Source: CALZKI01 sp045124055
GTDB lineage: Bacteria > Bacillota > Clostridia > Lachnospirales > Lachnospiraceae
Reading direction: 5' to 3'
Assembly: GCA_045124055.1 (NCBI GenBank)
Contig: JBGVKZ010000011.1
Location: 195,092 to 259,091 of the forward strand
Length of the DNA: 64,000 bases
Part shown: one piece after another, positions 48,201 to 54,761 of the stretch
Layout of the letters: every line of letters starts with the position of its first letter
Position numbering within the stretch: the stretch's first letter is position 1
Program-made: the position numbers and the translations under genes
The notes under the pieces: generated by a model
Database searches by the model: none
The model's input: only the letters and a program-made list of their open reading frames with translations
Told to the model about the DNA's origin: nothing

Positions 48201-48567
48201 TGCAGATATTTTCAGAAAAATGGCACCGGAAGGGGCATCTGTTATCCGTCTTGGCGGTGACGAATTTGCTGTTTTAATGGATTACAACGACCGGGAAGAA
48301 GTCATTACAATGGTAAAGAGCATTTTAAAAGAAGTAGAGGATTCTTCCGGTTTTGCAGATGTTGTCAGATTGTACGCATTCACGGAAGAAGTGCATATTG
48401 AAAAGGACAATTTTGCGGGTTGTTCCATTGGTATTGATTATCTGGAAGGCGGCGTCACTTGTGATGACGATTTTGAAACGATGCGTAAAAATTCCGATAA
48501 AGCACTCTACTATGTAAAAGAAAATGGTAGAAATGGCTACAAGGTATATGATGCAAGTATAGAATAA
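45232..48567 (+). CDS. Diguanylate cyclase with NTPase-like, TPR-like and GAF-like regions
   Basis: In this 1111-residue protein, residues 1-about 250 resemble a degenerate STAND/AAA-type module without a clear Walker A. About 270-730 are helical TPR-like repeats (YNGLGYNFCGSEDYAQANRY, MAINAIMAEEYDNASLYIEK). About 770-920 are GAF-like. About 945-1111 form the GGDEF domain, with intact GGDEF at 1008-1012 and DELTGLYNR. No RxxD inhibitory site precedes GGDEF, so product inhibition may be lacking. It should make cyclic di-GMP in response to an unknown ligand. ATG 45232 with GGAGG is preferred over ATG 45208. Confidence 0.85.
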   Translation: MTNEDKNYMLSYMKTLHDRSLQGGCNVVLIKNTNKINIAKTEIVEMLSEEYASRIFYYSFEPNKMVEVYAPFLAIMEQLIDIQAIMPQSLVKEVGVYKLHETLYESYFATGKCGRIEEAFFSEVKFEKEKIPKEIAKMLAYLCGDQDIYIVLNRINYASASTLELLDYILGNPECHHIRILAFKNESGKSRGFEVDYHKKFEEDCGKRNCLFEWAADGNEVETAIENSFVFHVEDIEIYLRHSFNMFSLFAFDEARYFLDSIYEKVQIEKVNITKSQEVRLYTQLITLAVLQGDCAHALLIAENMHQLSFHMDDWNVEYGYNYLLALANMHSGKIKTASENAKICIAIAKEQNNEFHTFRANMLYLMSLMSGFHNILISFTDVPVEEELLELCRKYGYYNHLAHIYVYCYDNDINNYSDVRCVEEEMPHFNKGIEIGEMLGNDQFLTEAYRKRIMLASYSGNRQIVTYFYEKDMMIAKRCGNRFEEAMVYNGLGYNFCGSEDYAQANRYFNLAMEIFHELGLGDYISETFYNMAINAIMAEEYDNASLYIEKVLALLNMNKKNSLRVCNISKLMGLAALASFYQGRVYNTRNYLVKTGQFLDHIVDSDVDEYDNYLWDDDLFLYFLCKALLANYSGEYEQAMKLYPRAEKYMERSKGNYFLSYPQYCTAKMYTLYKLGRMEERQELAEKYQKFCQENFYMRHLQSLQRILIDPENRTNMSNSTLTCPIMEQVCEAERIRYVEREAKARKKEIQFFTLFQNLLGRTDGNMAERLDNLLSAFTSNYNLDGILLIYLNGQSRQVVYQDGARRLTDKVLDAVIKFFEEKRSGFAISKFSGNYKDYRKIFELLFGEQIFSMIGVPIFANEKLSAVFVTYTKTRENWNSSTDRYVLTDYDLEMYTYLFRQVMDAIKKWEADEEIDRMNHLLRQQAVTDELTGLYNRQGYYSTMRSIVASKEERDKNYAFVYIDLDHFKYYNDVFGHHVGDAILVKFADIFRKMAPEGASVIRLGGDEFAVLMDYNDREEVITMVKSILKEVEDSSGFADVVRLYAFTEEVHIEKDNFAGCSIGIDYLEGGVTCDDDFETMRKNSDKALYYVKENGRNGYKVYDASIE

Positions 48568-48576
48568 TGACAAGGT

Positions 48577-48617
48577 CCCCAAAATATACTTAAATAAAAG
48601 TATGTTTTGGGGATTTT
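48577..48617 (+). terminator. Terminator of the GGDEF gene overlapping the next ribosome binding site
   Basis: CCCCAAAATATACTT (48577-48591) pairs with AAGTATGTTTTGGGG (48598-48612), one G-U pair, six-base loop, then ATTTTT. The GGGG of the right arm is also the probable ribosome binding site of the deacetylase fragment at 48619. Confidence 0.8.
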
Positions 48618-48618
48618 T

Positions 48619-48909
48619 ATGCGTATTCTAGCAAATGGATTCTGGGGAAATAAAAAAGAGAACGTTAAAGAGAAAAAAGGAACTGGCAAAATCATAGTAA
48701 TAAAAGCTTTGGCAGCAGCATCTTTACTAGCGGCGGTAGTAGGAATTGTGTCAGGTTTGGTGGAAAAAACAGCCTTTACAAGTGCTGGGGTAGGGGATAA
48801 TTCCTGTACCACGGTAAACGGTAGAGAATTACCTATCTATTCTGTAGAAACCGATAGAAAGGTAGTTGCTATCTCCTTTGATGCTGCTTGGGCTGATTAT
48901 TATTTGTGA
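48619..48909 (+). pseudogene. 5' fragment of a polysaccharide deacetylase gene, interrupted by an integrated element
   Basis: The 96-residue remnant has an N-terminal membrane segment (about residues 27-48) and ELPIYSVETDRKVVAISFDAAW, shown here only by its key part SFDAAW. That is the start of the NodB/PdaB-type deacetylase domain, whose Asp binds the metal. The natural gene continues for about 200 more residues (GNxDT onward). Here the frame changes to ADYYL and stops at 48909. Plasmid-type genes follow at once, so the mobile element most likely entered at about 48890-48897. The other half should lie beyond the right edge of the window. Confidence 0.8.
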
Positions 48910-48912
48910 ACT

Positions 48913-48946
48913 AAGAACTAGAGAAAAAGGTCTAGTTCTTTTTTTA
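48913..48946 (+). terminator. Terminator at the left end of the element
   Basis: AAGAACTAGA (48913-48922) and TCTAGTTCTT (48931-48940) form a perfect 10-bp stem with eight-base loop, followed by TTTTT. It would insulate the element from read-through from the broken host gene. Confidence 0.85.
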
Positions 48947-48964
48947 TTTGCAAAGGAGAGGCTT

Positions 48965-49210
48965 ATGACACCATTAAAAATTGTAAAAAAAACTATCAGA
49001 TTAACAGAAAGAGATTATAACTTTATAGAAACATTACCAGGTACGGATTTCTCTGATAAATTATGTAATTTGATAAGTCAGATGCGAGAACAGAAGGAAA
49101 ATACTGTGGAATTGTCTCCTAAAGAGATGGTTCCCCGTTTTGAACATATAGATAATCTATTGCTTCAAATTTTGAGAAATTTGGACAAGCTAGAGAAAAA
49201 GAAGCAATAA
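48965..49210 (+). CDS. Small hypothetical protein of the element's left end
   Basis: This 81-residue charged protein has KIVKKTIRLTERDYNFIETL and a C-terminal helical region with basic and acidic residues (LLLQILRNLDKLEKKKQ). It has no recognised family. The longer frame from 48866 runs through the terminator and the deacetylase remnant, so ATG 48965 with AGGAGAG four bases upstream is chosen. The IRLTERDYNFI part resembles small DNA-binding ribbon-helix-helix proteins, but this is only a hint. A terminator follows at 49211. The next about 200 bp to 49446 is AT-rich with no gene seen. Confidence 0.55.
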   Translation: MTPLKIVKKTIRLTERDYNFIETLPGTDFSDKLCNLISQMREQKENTVELSPKEMVPRFEHIDNLLLQILRNLDKLEKKKQ

Positions 49211-49238
49211 AAAAAGTCCCCCGGCAAAGAGACTTTTT
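49211..49238 (+). terminator. Terminator after the small left-end gene
   Basis: AAAAAGTC and GACTTTTT arms (49211-49218, 49231-49238) flank a 12-base loop. An A-tract precedes it and T residues close it, so it could work in both directions. Confidence 0.6.
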
Positions 49239-49445
49239 AATAGTTAGGAATTTAATTTTTCAACCAACCCTTAAAAATAAATTAAATAATAAAGATATCA
49301 AATTCAATAGGATAGCCCTAATTGAAAATTACTTAATTCAAATTTAAAGAAATCAACTCCCTGTAAATATAGGTTAGCAAAGAAAAAATGTGATGTCAAG
49401 TATTAAAAATAGAATAATCACAGAAAAAGAGGAAAAGAGAGCAAA

Positions 49446-51149
49446 ATGAGTGCGTTATCTATTCAAAATTTAAATGAACAGCAAAAATTTTTGTCCATAT
49501 TGCATCATGATAATCGAGACAGCTATGTGTCTAGATTTGTTGCTCCACTTGGCCAATATTCCACAACAAATCTAGTGGAACTGGAGGAGTATAACCAGGT
49601 ACATAATACATATGTGAGTGTGAATGGCTTTACAAAGTATGGCCGTAAATCAGAAGATATACGACAAATTAATGCCATTTATTTTGATTTGGATATGCAT
49701 AACAAGGATGTTTTGACTTCCCTACGTAGTAAAGAGGTTCAAATGTCTTATATAGATGAATGTATAGGTAATACTTTAAACATTCTTTATGATGCTGTGA
49801 ACAACGAAGAAATTCCGGAGCCGACGATGATAACTAATACCGGAAGAGGATTAGGTATTTTTTATGTGCTTAGTAGAAGTATTGCCTGTGCCAAAGGCAG
49901 AAACGAAAAGCAGGTGACATATTGGAATCAAGTTTATAGAGGACTAGCTCTTAAATTTAAGGAGATTTTAACAGAAGATAACAATCAATTTGCTAAAAAT
50001 CCGGAAGCAATATTGGAGTTCGATGACAAGGTTGTAGCTGATGTAAGTAGAGTAACTAGAATGCCAATGACATATAACCAGGCTGCAGAGAGAGAATGTA
50101 AATTGCTTTCTGCAGAAGGAGGTTACTATAGCCTTAAGGAACTTGGGAAATACATAAGGTATGTTCCTAAAAGAATGATTCAAAAAACAGAAAACGTGTT
50201 GCAGGTGGATTTTTATGCCATGCGATTCCATCAGGAACGTCTTGTTTCCCTAGAGCTTCTTCAAAAAATAAGACATTATGAATGCAATGGAAATAGAAAC
50301 AATATGTGTTTTTGTTATTATAACGAAGCTACACAGTTATATGGGACAAAACAGGCAGCGTTCATGGTACGTACATACAATAACAATTTTACGGTGCCGT
50401 TATCAGCCTGCGAAATAAGGAACTTAATGAAAGGAGTAGATGAAAATAAGGGAAAAAACTATGTTGGCTATTATAAATTATCTAATCAATGGATAGTAGA
50501 GAAATGCCAAATGACACCTATGGAGCAGGAAAGCACAGGTATTAATTTAACCAAGAGACAGCTGGAAAGAATAATCAAAAAAGAGAAGCATAAAAAAGAA
50601 AGGGAAGAACGCAATCTTGCCATTATTTCTTATGTCCAAAATCATGCAGAATGCGCATATAAGGACGTTGCAGAGCATTTTGGAATATCGGTCAGCACCG
50701 TTAAGAATTTGCTTAAACTGGGCAAAATCAGACGTTATAACAAGGACGAAAAAGGAGAAAAATTTCAAATTGTGGAAGAAAACAAAAAGACAAAAAAATG
50801 TCCTATAGTATGTTGTGATACTAAGGTTCCAGGCTTTGTAGATAGTTTTAATGATATGCATAGATGGGCTTCATGGAAGGAAGGAGTGGATGAGTTACAT
50901 TATCATTTTCAGTTTATGACGAAAAATGAACATTTATGCATTCAACAATCAGGAAAAGTTATCCCACTAGGTATTGTTTCCGACCTCGAAATGTTTTATT
51001 ATCAAAATATTGAAGGGAATATTCACAACGTCTTGCAGTTTATCAAAGCAAACAAAGTCTATCGGCTTCGGTTTAAGGTGGAAGATGGAGCAGTAGAATT
51101 TTTAAATATGTCTGAATGGGATTGGAGGAAACAGGTATGTATAGAGTAA
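49446..51149 (+). CDS. AEP-like plasmid replication protein with C-terminal HTH
   Basis: The 567-residue protein has IYFDLDMHNK (Asp81-x-Asp83) and ADVSRVTRMPMTYN (about residues 198-211). These match, in order, the catalytic DxD and the downstream D-x-S/A-R-x-x-R-x-P-x-T-x-N motif of archaeo-eukaryotic primase-like replication proteins. A helix-turn-helix (YKDVAEHFGISVSTVKNLLK) at about 405-425 probably binds DNA, and an Arg/Lys-rich helix precedes it. The likely role is initiating or priming replication of the circular form of the element. The upstream 200 bp is AT-rich and could hold the origin. Confidence 0.65.
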   Translation: MSALSIQNLNEQQKFLSILHHDNRDSYVSRFVAPLGQYSTTNLVELEEYNQVHNTYVSVNGFTKYGRKSEDIRQINAIYFDLDMHNKDVLTSLRSKEVQMSYIDECIGNTLNILYDAVNNEEIPEPTMITNTGRGLGIFYVLSRSIACAKGRNEKQVTYWNQVYRGLALKFKEILTEDNNQFAKNPEAILEFDDKVVADVSRVTRMPMTYNQAAERECKLLSAEGGYYSLKELGKYIRYVPKRMIQKTENVLQVDFYAMRFHQERLVSLELLQKIRHYECNGNRNNMCFCYYNEATQLYGTKQAAFMVRTYNNNFTVPLSACEIRNLMKGVDENKGKNYVGYYKLSNQWIVEKCQMTPMEQESTGINLTKRQLERIIKKEKHKKEREERNLAIISYVQNHAECAYKDVAEHFGISVSTVKNLLKLGKIRRYNKDEKGEKFQIVEENKKTKKCPIVCCDTKVPGFVDSFNDMHRWASWKEGVDELHYHFQFMTKNEHLCIQQSGKVIPLGIVSDLEMFYYQNIEGNIHNVLQFIKANKVYRLRFKVEDGAVEFLNMSEWDWRKQVCIE

Positions 51150-51448
51150 TTATAGAATTTAGGGATGATTTATCTGATGAAAAAAAGATGGAGTTAAAAG
51201 CAGCTGCAGCAAAAGCTTTTAATAATAGAGGGGGACAACTAAAAGATAGATGCCAGGATATTAATGGGTGTATTTTTGAAGGTGATGATAATATGTATGG
51301 TTGTATCGCATTGGCTAATTTGACATTTGATGAAATACCAGGCGTAAAGGACCTTTTAAAAAGATGGGATTGGGAAGATACAGAAGATGTAGAATTCAAT
51401 CATAGTGTTATGGAGTCATATATAAAATATGAGAATGGAAAAAGGTGA
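51137..51448 (+). CDS. Hypothetical protein upstream of vapD-like gene (possible partner)
   Basis: The 103-residue acidic protein starts MYRVIIEFRDDLSDEKKMEL and has CIALANLTFDEIPGVKDLL. Its beta-alpha-beta pattern is ferredoxin-like, but no family is recognised. ATG 51137 has GGAGG eight bases upstream and overlaps the 3' end of the replication gene. Its stop (51446-51448) is six bases before the ATG of the VapD-like gene, so the two are probably co-translated. A role as partner or antitoxin of VapD is a hypothesis based only on gene order. Confidence 0.5.
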   Translation: MYRVIIEFRDDLSDEKKMELKAAAAKAFNNRGGQLKDRCQDINGCIFEGDDNMYGCIALANLTFDEIPGVKDLLKRWDWEDTEDVEFNHSVMESYIKYENGKR

Positions 51449-51453
51449 TATAT

Positions 51454-52029
51454 ATGTCCAAAAGGAAACAATATCTTTCATTTGACTTAGACACTAATGA
51501 ATTAAAGAAATATTACCCAACAGAAAATTGGAGAAAAGCGTATGAAGACATTAAACAGTATATGCAGAAAAATGAATTTGAGTGGTTACAAGGTTCTGGC
51601 TATATTTCGCAAAGTCAAATGACGGCATCCCAAGTAAATAAAATTATACAAGAACTGGTACATAATCATCCGTGGATAAATAAGTGTATGCGTGATTGTC
51701 GCGCGGCGAATGTAGACAAATATTCAAATTTGACGTTGCTATTTGATAAATCAATGGATGTTCCAGTAAGAGCCAATTATCAGTCTGAAGATAAGGAAAA
51801 TCAGAAACGACACATTCAGGAACTGAAACGTAATGGATTTCAACCTAGTAAAGAGATACTTAGAAAGATGCAGCAAATAGATAAAGCTGCAAAGAGATAT
51901 GTTGATTTAAAAGAGATAAGAGATATGTTTAAAGGAGAAAAAAGTGTTTCTCCGGAATGTAAACAACTTGCTAATGAAATAGGTCAGACTTTAAAAAATC
52001 AGGAATTAGTGAGAGTGTCATATAGATGA
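51454..52029 (+). CDS. VapD-like protein with a C-terminal extension
   Basis: Of 191 residues, the N-terminal about 95 match VapD: YLSFDLDTNELKKYY, WRKAYEDIKQYM, FEWLQGSGYIS and HPWINKCMRDCRA. VapD proteins share the Cas2 ferredoxin-like fold, and some are endoribonucleases or toxins. Residues about 100-191 are a helical, Lys/Gln-rich extension absent from the usual 90-95-residue VapD. It could be a fused neutralising domain or a DNA-binding part. ATG 51454 is preferred to GTG 51445 because of AAGG spacing. The catalytic state cannot be judged from sequence alone. Confidence 0.75.
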   Translation: MSKRKQYLSFDLDTNELKKYYPTENWRKAYEDIKQYMQKNEFEWLQGSGYISQSQMTASQVNKIIQELVHNHPWINKCMRDCRAANVDKYSNLTLLFDKSMDVPVRANYQSEDKENQKRHIQELKRNGFQPSKEILRKMQQIDKAAKRYVDLKEIRDMFKGEKSVSPECKQLANEIGQTLKNQELVRVSYR

Positions 52030-52085
52030 TATGTAACCACAACATATAGAAAAATAAGGAAAATACTACTAAATTTAAAAAATAA

Positions 52086-52140
52086 TTACAACATCTTGTG
52101 GTTGCGAGTTATAATAAAAATGTATATAATTATTATATAC
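52086..52140 (+). promoter_or_regulatory. Promoter and palindromic operator of the GNAT toxin-antitoxin pair
   Basis: TTACAA (52086-52091) and TATAAT (52110-52115), 18 bp apart, form a promoter. A perfect 9-1-9 palindrome, GTATATAAT-T-ATTATATAC (52122-52140), lies just downstream over the expected transcription start. It is a candidate autoregulatory operator. An inverted AACCACAA/TTGTGGTT pair (52035-52042, 52096-52103) flanks the promoter. Confidence 0.6.
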
Positions 52141-52194
52141 TATATTAGTACAATGTAGTATGTTTACAATTTAACAGAAAGAGAGGTAATACAA

Positions 52195-52374
52195 ATGGCA
52201 ACATCTACATTCCAGAAAAATTTTGCAGTGGAACGAAAAGATTCTTCAAAGTTTGTAAAAGAAATGTGTAAAACAGTACCTCCCACGTTAAATAAGAAGT
52301 TTACATCAAATTATACAAACTTAACAAAAAATGAAGAATTACGAAAAAAATTATCAGCGATATTAGGAAAATAA
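52195..52374 (+). CDS. Small putative antitoxin upstream of GNAT toxin
   Basis: This 59-residue basic protein starts MATSTFQKNFAVERKDSSKF and ends NEELRKKLSAILGK. It starts at ATG 52195, preceded by GAGAGG, and ends six bases before the GNAT gene. Small proteins of this shape with N-terminal TSTF-x-KNF patterns often precede plasmid GNAT genes. It contains no recognisable RHH (DUF1778) domain, so it would be an atypical antitoxin for this toxin class. The assignment as antitoxin is inferred from size, position and the operator upstream. Confidence 0.6.
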   Translation: MATSTFQKNFAVERKDSSKFVKEMCKTVPPTLNKKFTSNYTNLTKNEELRKKLSAILGK

Positions 52375-52380
52375 TTACAG

Positions 52381-52980
52381 ATGATAGACTATATTGTTGT
52401 TTCGCTAGGCGAAATATTAGAAGGGGAAGTAAAAGAAAATAATTTATGTGAAGTGTTCAAAAAGTTCTCTTGTCGGCGTGAAACTGATTTAGAGGACTTT
52501 TTAGTACGTAAGGCTATTGTTTATGAAAAAGCGCAGGTAGGCAAGACTTATCTTTTTCTTGATGAAGAAAAGCTAAAAAATCATGAAATGGAAATTATAG
52601 CGTATTATACAATTGCTCAAAGGTCATTGGATATTTCAAAAATGTCTCTAGCTAAAAGAAGAAAAACACTCGGTAATTATCCTGGAAGAGATGGGCTTTC
52701 ATCTATTCCAGCTTATTTGATTGGCCAAATAGGACGAAGTGACAAATATTCTCATTCAGATTTAAGTGGAGAACAAATGTTAAGGGAATGTTATAGTTCA
52801 ATAAGTATTGCAGCGCGTGTCATTGGTGGAGAAATTGTTGTTTTAGAATGTCGTGAGCAAATGTTTCCTAAATTTTATCAGGGTAAAGGTTTTAAAAAGT
52901 TTTATTCAGAACTAGGAGAAAACAATTTATATACGCTATATAAGAAAGTAAATTTTTCTGATTATTGGAAGAAAAATTAA
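52381..52980 (+). CDS. GNAT-fold acetyltransferase, putative TacT-like toxin
   Basis: The 199-residue protein carries GNAT-type features: AYLIGQIGRSDKYSHSDLSG, RVIGGEIVVLECRE and KFYQGKGFKKFY, matching the beta-4/alpha-3 and beta-5/beta-7 elements. It resembles plasmid and ICE acetyltransferases related to TacT/AtaT toxins, which acetylate aminoacyl-tRNA and stop translation. The upstream 59-residue gene would neutralise it. Target unproven. It is AT-rich like the rest of the element. Confidence 0.7.
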   Translation: MIDYIVVSLGEILEGEVKENNLCEVFKKFSCRRETDLEDFLVRKAIVYEKAQVGKTYLFLDEEKLKNHEMEIIAYYTIAQRSLDISKMSLAKRRKTLGNYPGRDGLSSIPAYLIGQIGRSDKYSHSDLSGEQMLRECYSSISIAARVIGGEIVVLECREQMFPKFYQGKGFKKFYSELGENNLYTLYKKVNFSDYWKKN

Positions 52981-53000
52981 TACATATCGCAATGTAAAAA

Positions 53001-53019
53001 GGAGCAGTCAACCTGCTCC
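53001..53019. terminator. Short hairpin after the GNAT gene
   Basis: GGAGCAG and CTGCTCC pair perfectly over 7 bp around TCAAC, flanked by A5 on both sides. A-rich flanks become U-rich only on the minus strand, so termination of + transcripts is uncertain. Confidence 0.45.
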
Positions 53020-53033
53020 AAAAACTCAAATCA

Positions 53034-53066
53034 AAAATTAGCAAAAATAGATATAAGTGCTAATTT
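53034..53066 (+). repeat. 33-bp regulatory-type element, copy 1 (inverted copy at 61852)
   Basis: AAAATTAG-CA-AAAATAGATATAAGTG and the following CTAATTT match 31 of 33 positions of the reverse complement of 61852-61884. Each copy has 7-bp inverted arms (AAATTAG/CTAATTT) 19 bp apart and a -10-like TAGATATAAG. It lies about 70 bp upstream of the first DUF5710 gene, in the same orientation relative to that gene as the second copy has to the recombinase gene. A shared operator or promoter is the simplest reading. Confidence 0.65.
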
Positions 53067-53136
53067 CATTTACTATCGTATAACATAAAAAAATAAAAAT
53101 CAATATTTTTATGAAAATATTTTACGGGGAATGTGT

Positions 53137-53778
53137 ATGTTAGTATTAGATGTGCCTTATCAAGAAAAAGATGAAGCAAAAAGACTAGGAGCCAGATGGA
53201 ATACTGAAATTAAAAAGTGGTATGTAGAGGGGAAAGGGGATTATTATCAATTTGCAAAATGGATATTACCGTACGGTAATGCCGTGATTTGTGACGCTCT
53301 ATATATTTTGGAAGGTAAGCAAAAGTGTGATAAATGTGATAAGATTACAAGAGTAGTAGCATTCGGAGTAGAGCGACATACATATTTATTAGGTAATGAA
53401 AAAAAAGAATATAAGAGATTAATAAAACGTTATCAAAAACAAATTAATATTGTGGAACGTATTGAGCCTATGCCAAAACCTATCTTGAAATATTTGCAAA
53501 GAAAATATAGTTGTAAAATTTTATTTGAAAATCGGTATAGTAATTGTTGTGATAATTGCCGATTTTTACTTGATGAGGTGGATTATTTATTTCAATTTCA
53601 AAGTGATGAGAATAATCCGTTCATAATAGATTCAATTGAGAAAGTGAAAAATCTAAAGATATATAAAATATCATTAGCAAGGGATATTATTGTTGATTTA
53701 GGGGCTGTTTATTATGAACCAGAGACATGGATGTTGAAAAAATACGGTGATATTATTCCATTAGATATTGAATGTTAA
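53137..53778 (+). CDS. DUF5710-like zinc-finger protein, copy 1
   Basis: This roughly 213-residue protein opens with LDVPYQEKDEAKRLGARWN followed by KKWYV, the DUF5710 module seen on many plasmid proteins. It also has CDKCDK and SNCCDNC, two CxxC-type pairs likely to bind zinc, and a C-terminal half not recognised. ATG 53137 has GGGGA six bases upstream. It is 70-80% similar to its tandem neighbour at 53806 in the N-terminal region, so the pair arose by duplication. DUF5710 appears with plasmid primases and transfer proteins, but its role is unknown. Confidence 0.65.
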   Translation: MLVLDVPYQEKDEAKRLGARWNTEIKKWYVEGKGDYYQFAKWILPYGNAVICDALYILEGKQKCDKCDKITRVVAFGVERHTYLLGNEKKEYKRLIKRYQKQINIVERIEPMPKPILKYLQRKYSCKILFENRYSNCCDNCRFLLDEVDYLFQFQSDENNPFIIDSIEKVKNLKIYKISLARDIIVDLGAVYYEPETWMLKKYGDIIPLDIEC

Positions 53779-53805
53779 AAATCAATATTTTACGGAGGAA
53801 AGTGT

Positions 53806-54477
53806 ATGTTAATATTAGACGTACCATATCAAGAAAAAGATGAAGCAAAAAGACTAGGAGCCAGATGGAATACTGAAATTAAAAAGTGGTATGTAGAGAA
53901 GAAAGAAGATTATTACAAATTTGCGAAATGGGTATTACCTTATGGAGATATAGTTGTTTGCGATTCGTTGTATATCATTGAAGGTAAAAGGAAATGTTTC
54001 AAGTGTAAGACAGATACGAGAGTTGTTTGTTTTGCTATAGCAAATTATGCTTGTTTAGATTTTCTTAAATATTATAAAGAGGGTGATGAAGAATATAAAG
54101 AATATATGGAGTATTTATCACAAGAAATTAATTGTGATGAGATACAAATTATAGACTATATTGAACCTATGCCTAAAGCATTCCTAGGATACATACAAGA
54201 TAAATATAATTATAAAATGAGATATTCAAAGACAACACACGAAAGTCGATATAGTAATTGTTGTGATAATTGTGATGTTTTGCAGGGGGATTTTTTCCTG
54301 TTTGATGAAGTAGATAGTCCTTTTTTTATTGATTCAATAGAAAAAGCAAAAGCATTAAAAGTTTATAAAGTGAAATTAAAAACAGATATAATTATCAGTG
54401 GAGATATTGGATGGAATTTAGAAGCAGCTATGTTAAAACAATATGCTGATATTATTCCATTGGATATCGAGTGTTAA
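53806..54477 (+). CDS. DUF5710-like zinc-finger protein, copy 2
   Basis: This tandem paralogue of the gene at 53137 has 223 residues, with the same opening PYQEKDEAKRLGARWN, the CxxC pairs KCFKCKT and SNCCDNC, and the shared end AMLKQYADIIPLDIEC. GGAGG precedes ATG 53806. The nucleotide match to copy 1 is nearly perfect for the first about 80 bases and drifts after that, so the two have diverged mainly in the middle. A strong terminator follows at 54484. Confidence 0.65.
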   Translation: MLILDVPYQEKDEAKRLGARWNTEIKKWYVEKKEDYYKFAKWVLPYGDIVVCDSLYIIEGKRKCFKCKTDTRVVCFAIANYACLDFLKYYKEGDEEYKEYMEYLSQEINCDEIQIIDYIEPMPKAFLGYIQDKYNYKMRYSKTTHESRYSNCCDNCDVLQGDFFLFDEVDSPFFIDSIEKAKALKVYKVKLKTDIIISGDIGWNLEAAMLKQYADIIPLDIEC

Positions 54478-54483
54478 ACTCAT

Positions 54484-54520
54484 AAAGCCAAGACTTAAAT
54501 TGTAAGTCTTGGCTTTATTT
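54484..54520. terminator. Bidirectional terminator between DUF5710 and XRE genes
   Basis: AAAGCCAAGACTTA and TAAGTCTTGGCTTT form a perfect 14-bp stem around AATTG, with ATTTTAT following. It serves both convergent transcripts. Confidence 0.9.
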
Positions 54521-54744
54521 TATAAGTCTTTTCTTAATAAATCATATACTTCTAATTTATAGTAGCCTGCTATTTTTTCTAATAATTCAAAATTGAATCG
54601 ACAGTGTCTGTCCGGGTTCTCAATCCGATAATAGAAAGAGTGGTCAATTCCAACTTTGGTTGAAAAGGAGCAGGCATTTAATCCTTGTGCTTCTCGCAAT
54701 TTTCTCAAATTTGATTTAAGAATTTGTTCTGTTTTGGTAATCAT
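54520..54744 (-). CDS. XRE-family (Cro/CI-like) transcriptional regulator
   Basis: The 74-residue protein fits a HTH_3-type fold: ILKSNLRKLREAQGLNACSF, then KVGIDHSFYYRIENPDRH for the recognition helix region, and FELLEKIAGYYKLEVYDLL at the end. It is the last gene of the par operon. GGGAG precedes ATG 54744. It is a candidate to bind the 33-bp AAATTAG...CTAATTT element or the par promoter, but nothing in the sequence proves this. Confidence 0.8.
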   Translation of the reverse strand: MITKTEQILKSNLRKLREAQGLNACSFSTKVGIDHSFYYRIENPDRHCRFNFELLEKIAGYYKLEVYDLLRKDL

Positions 54745-54761
54745 ATATGTATACTCCCTTC

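Noticed and set aside
48866..48964. An N-terminal extension of the small gene starting at 48866.
   Set aside because: It runs through the deacetylase fragment and a terminator and has no ribosome binding site.
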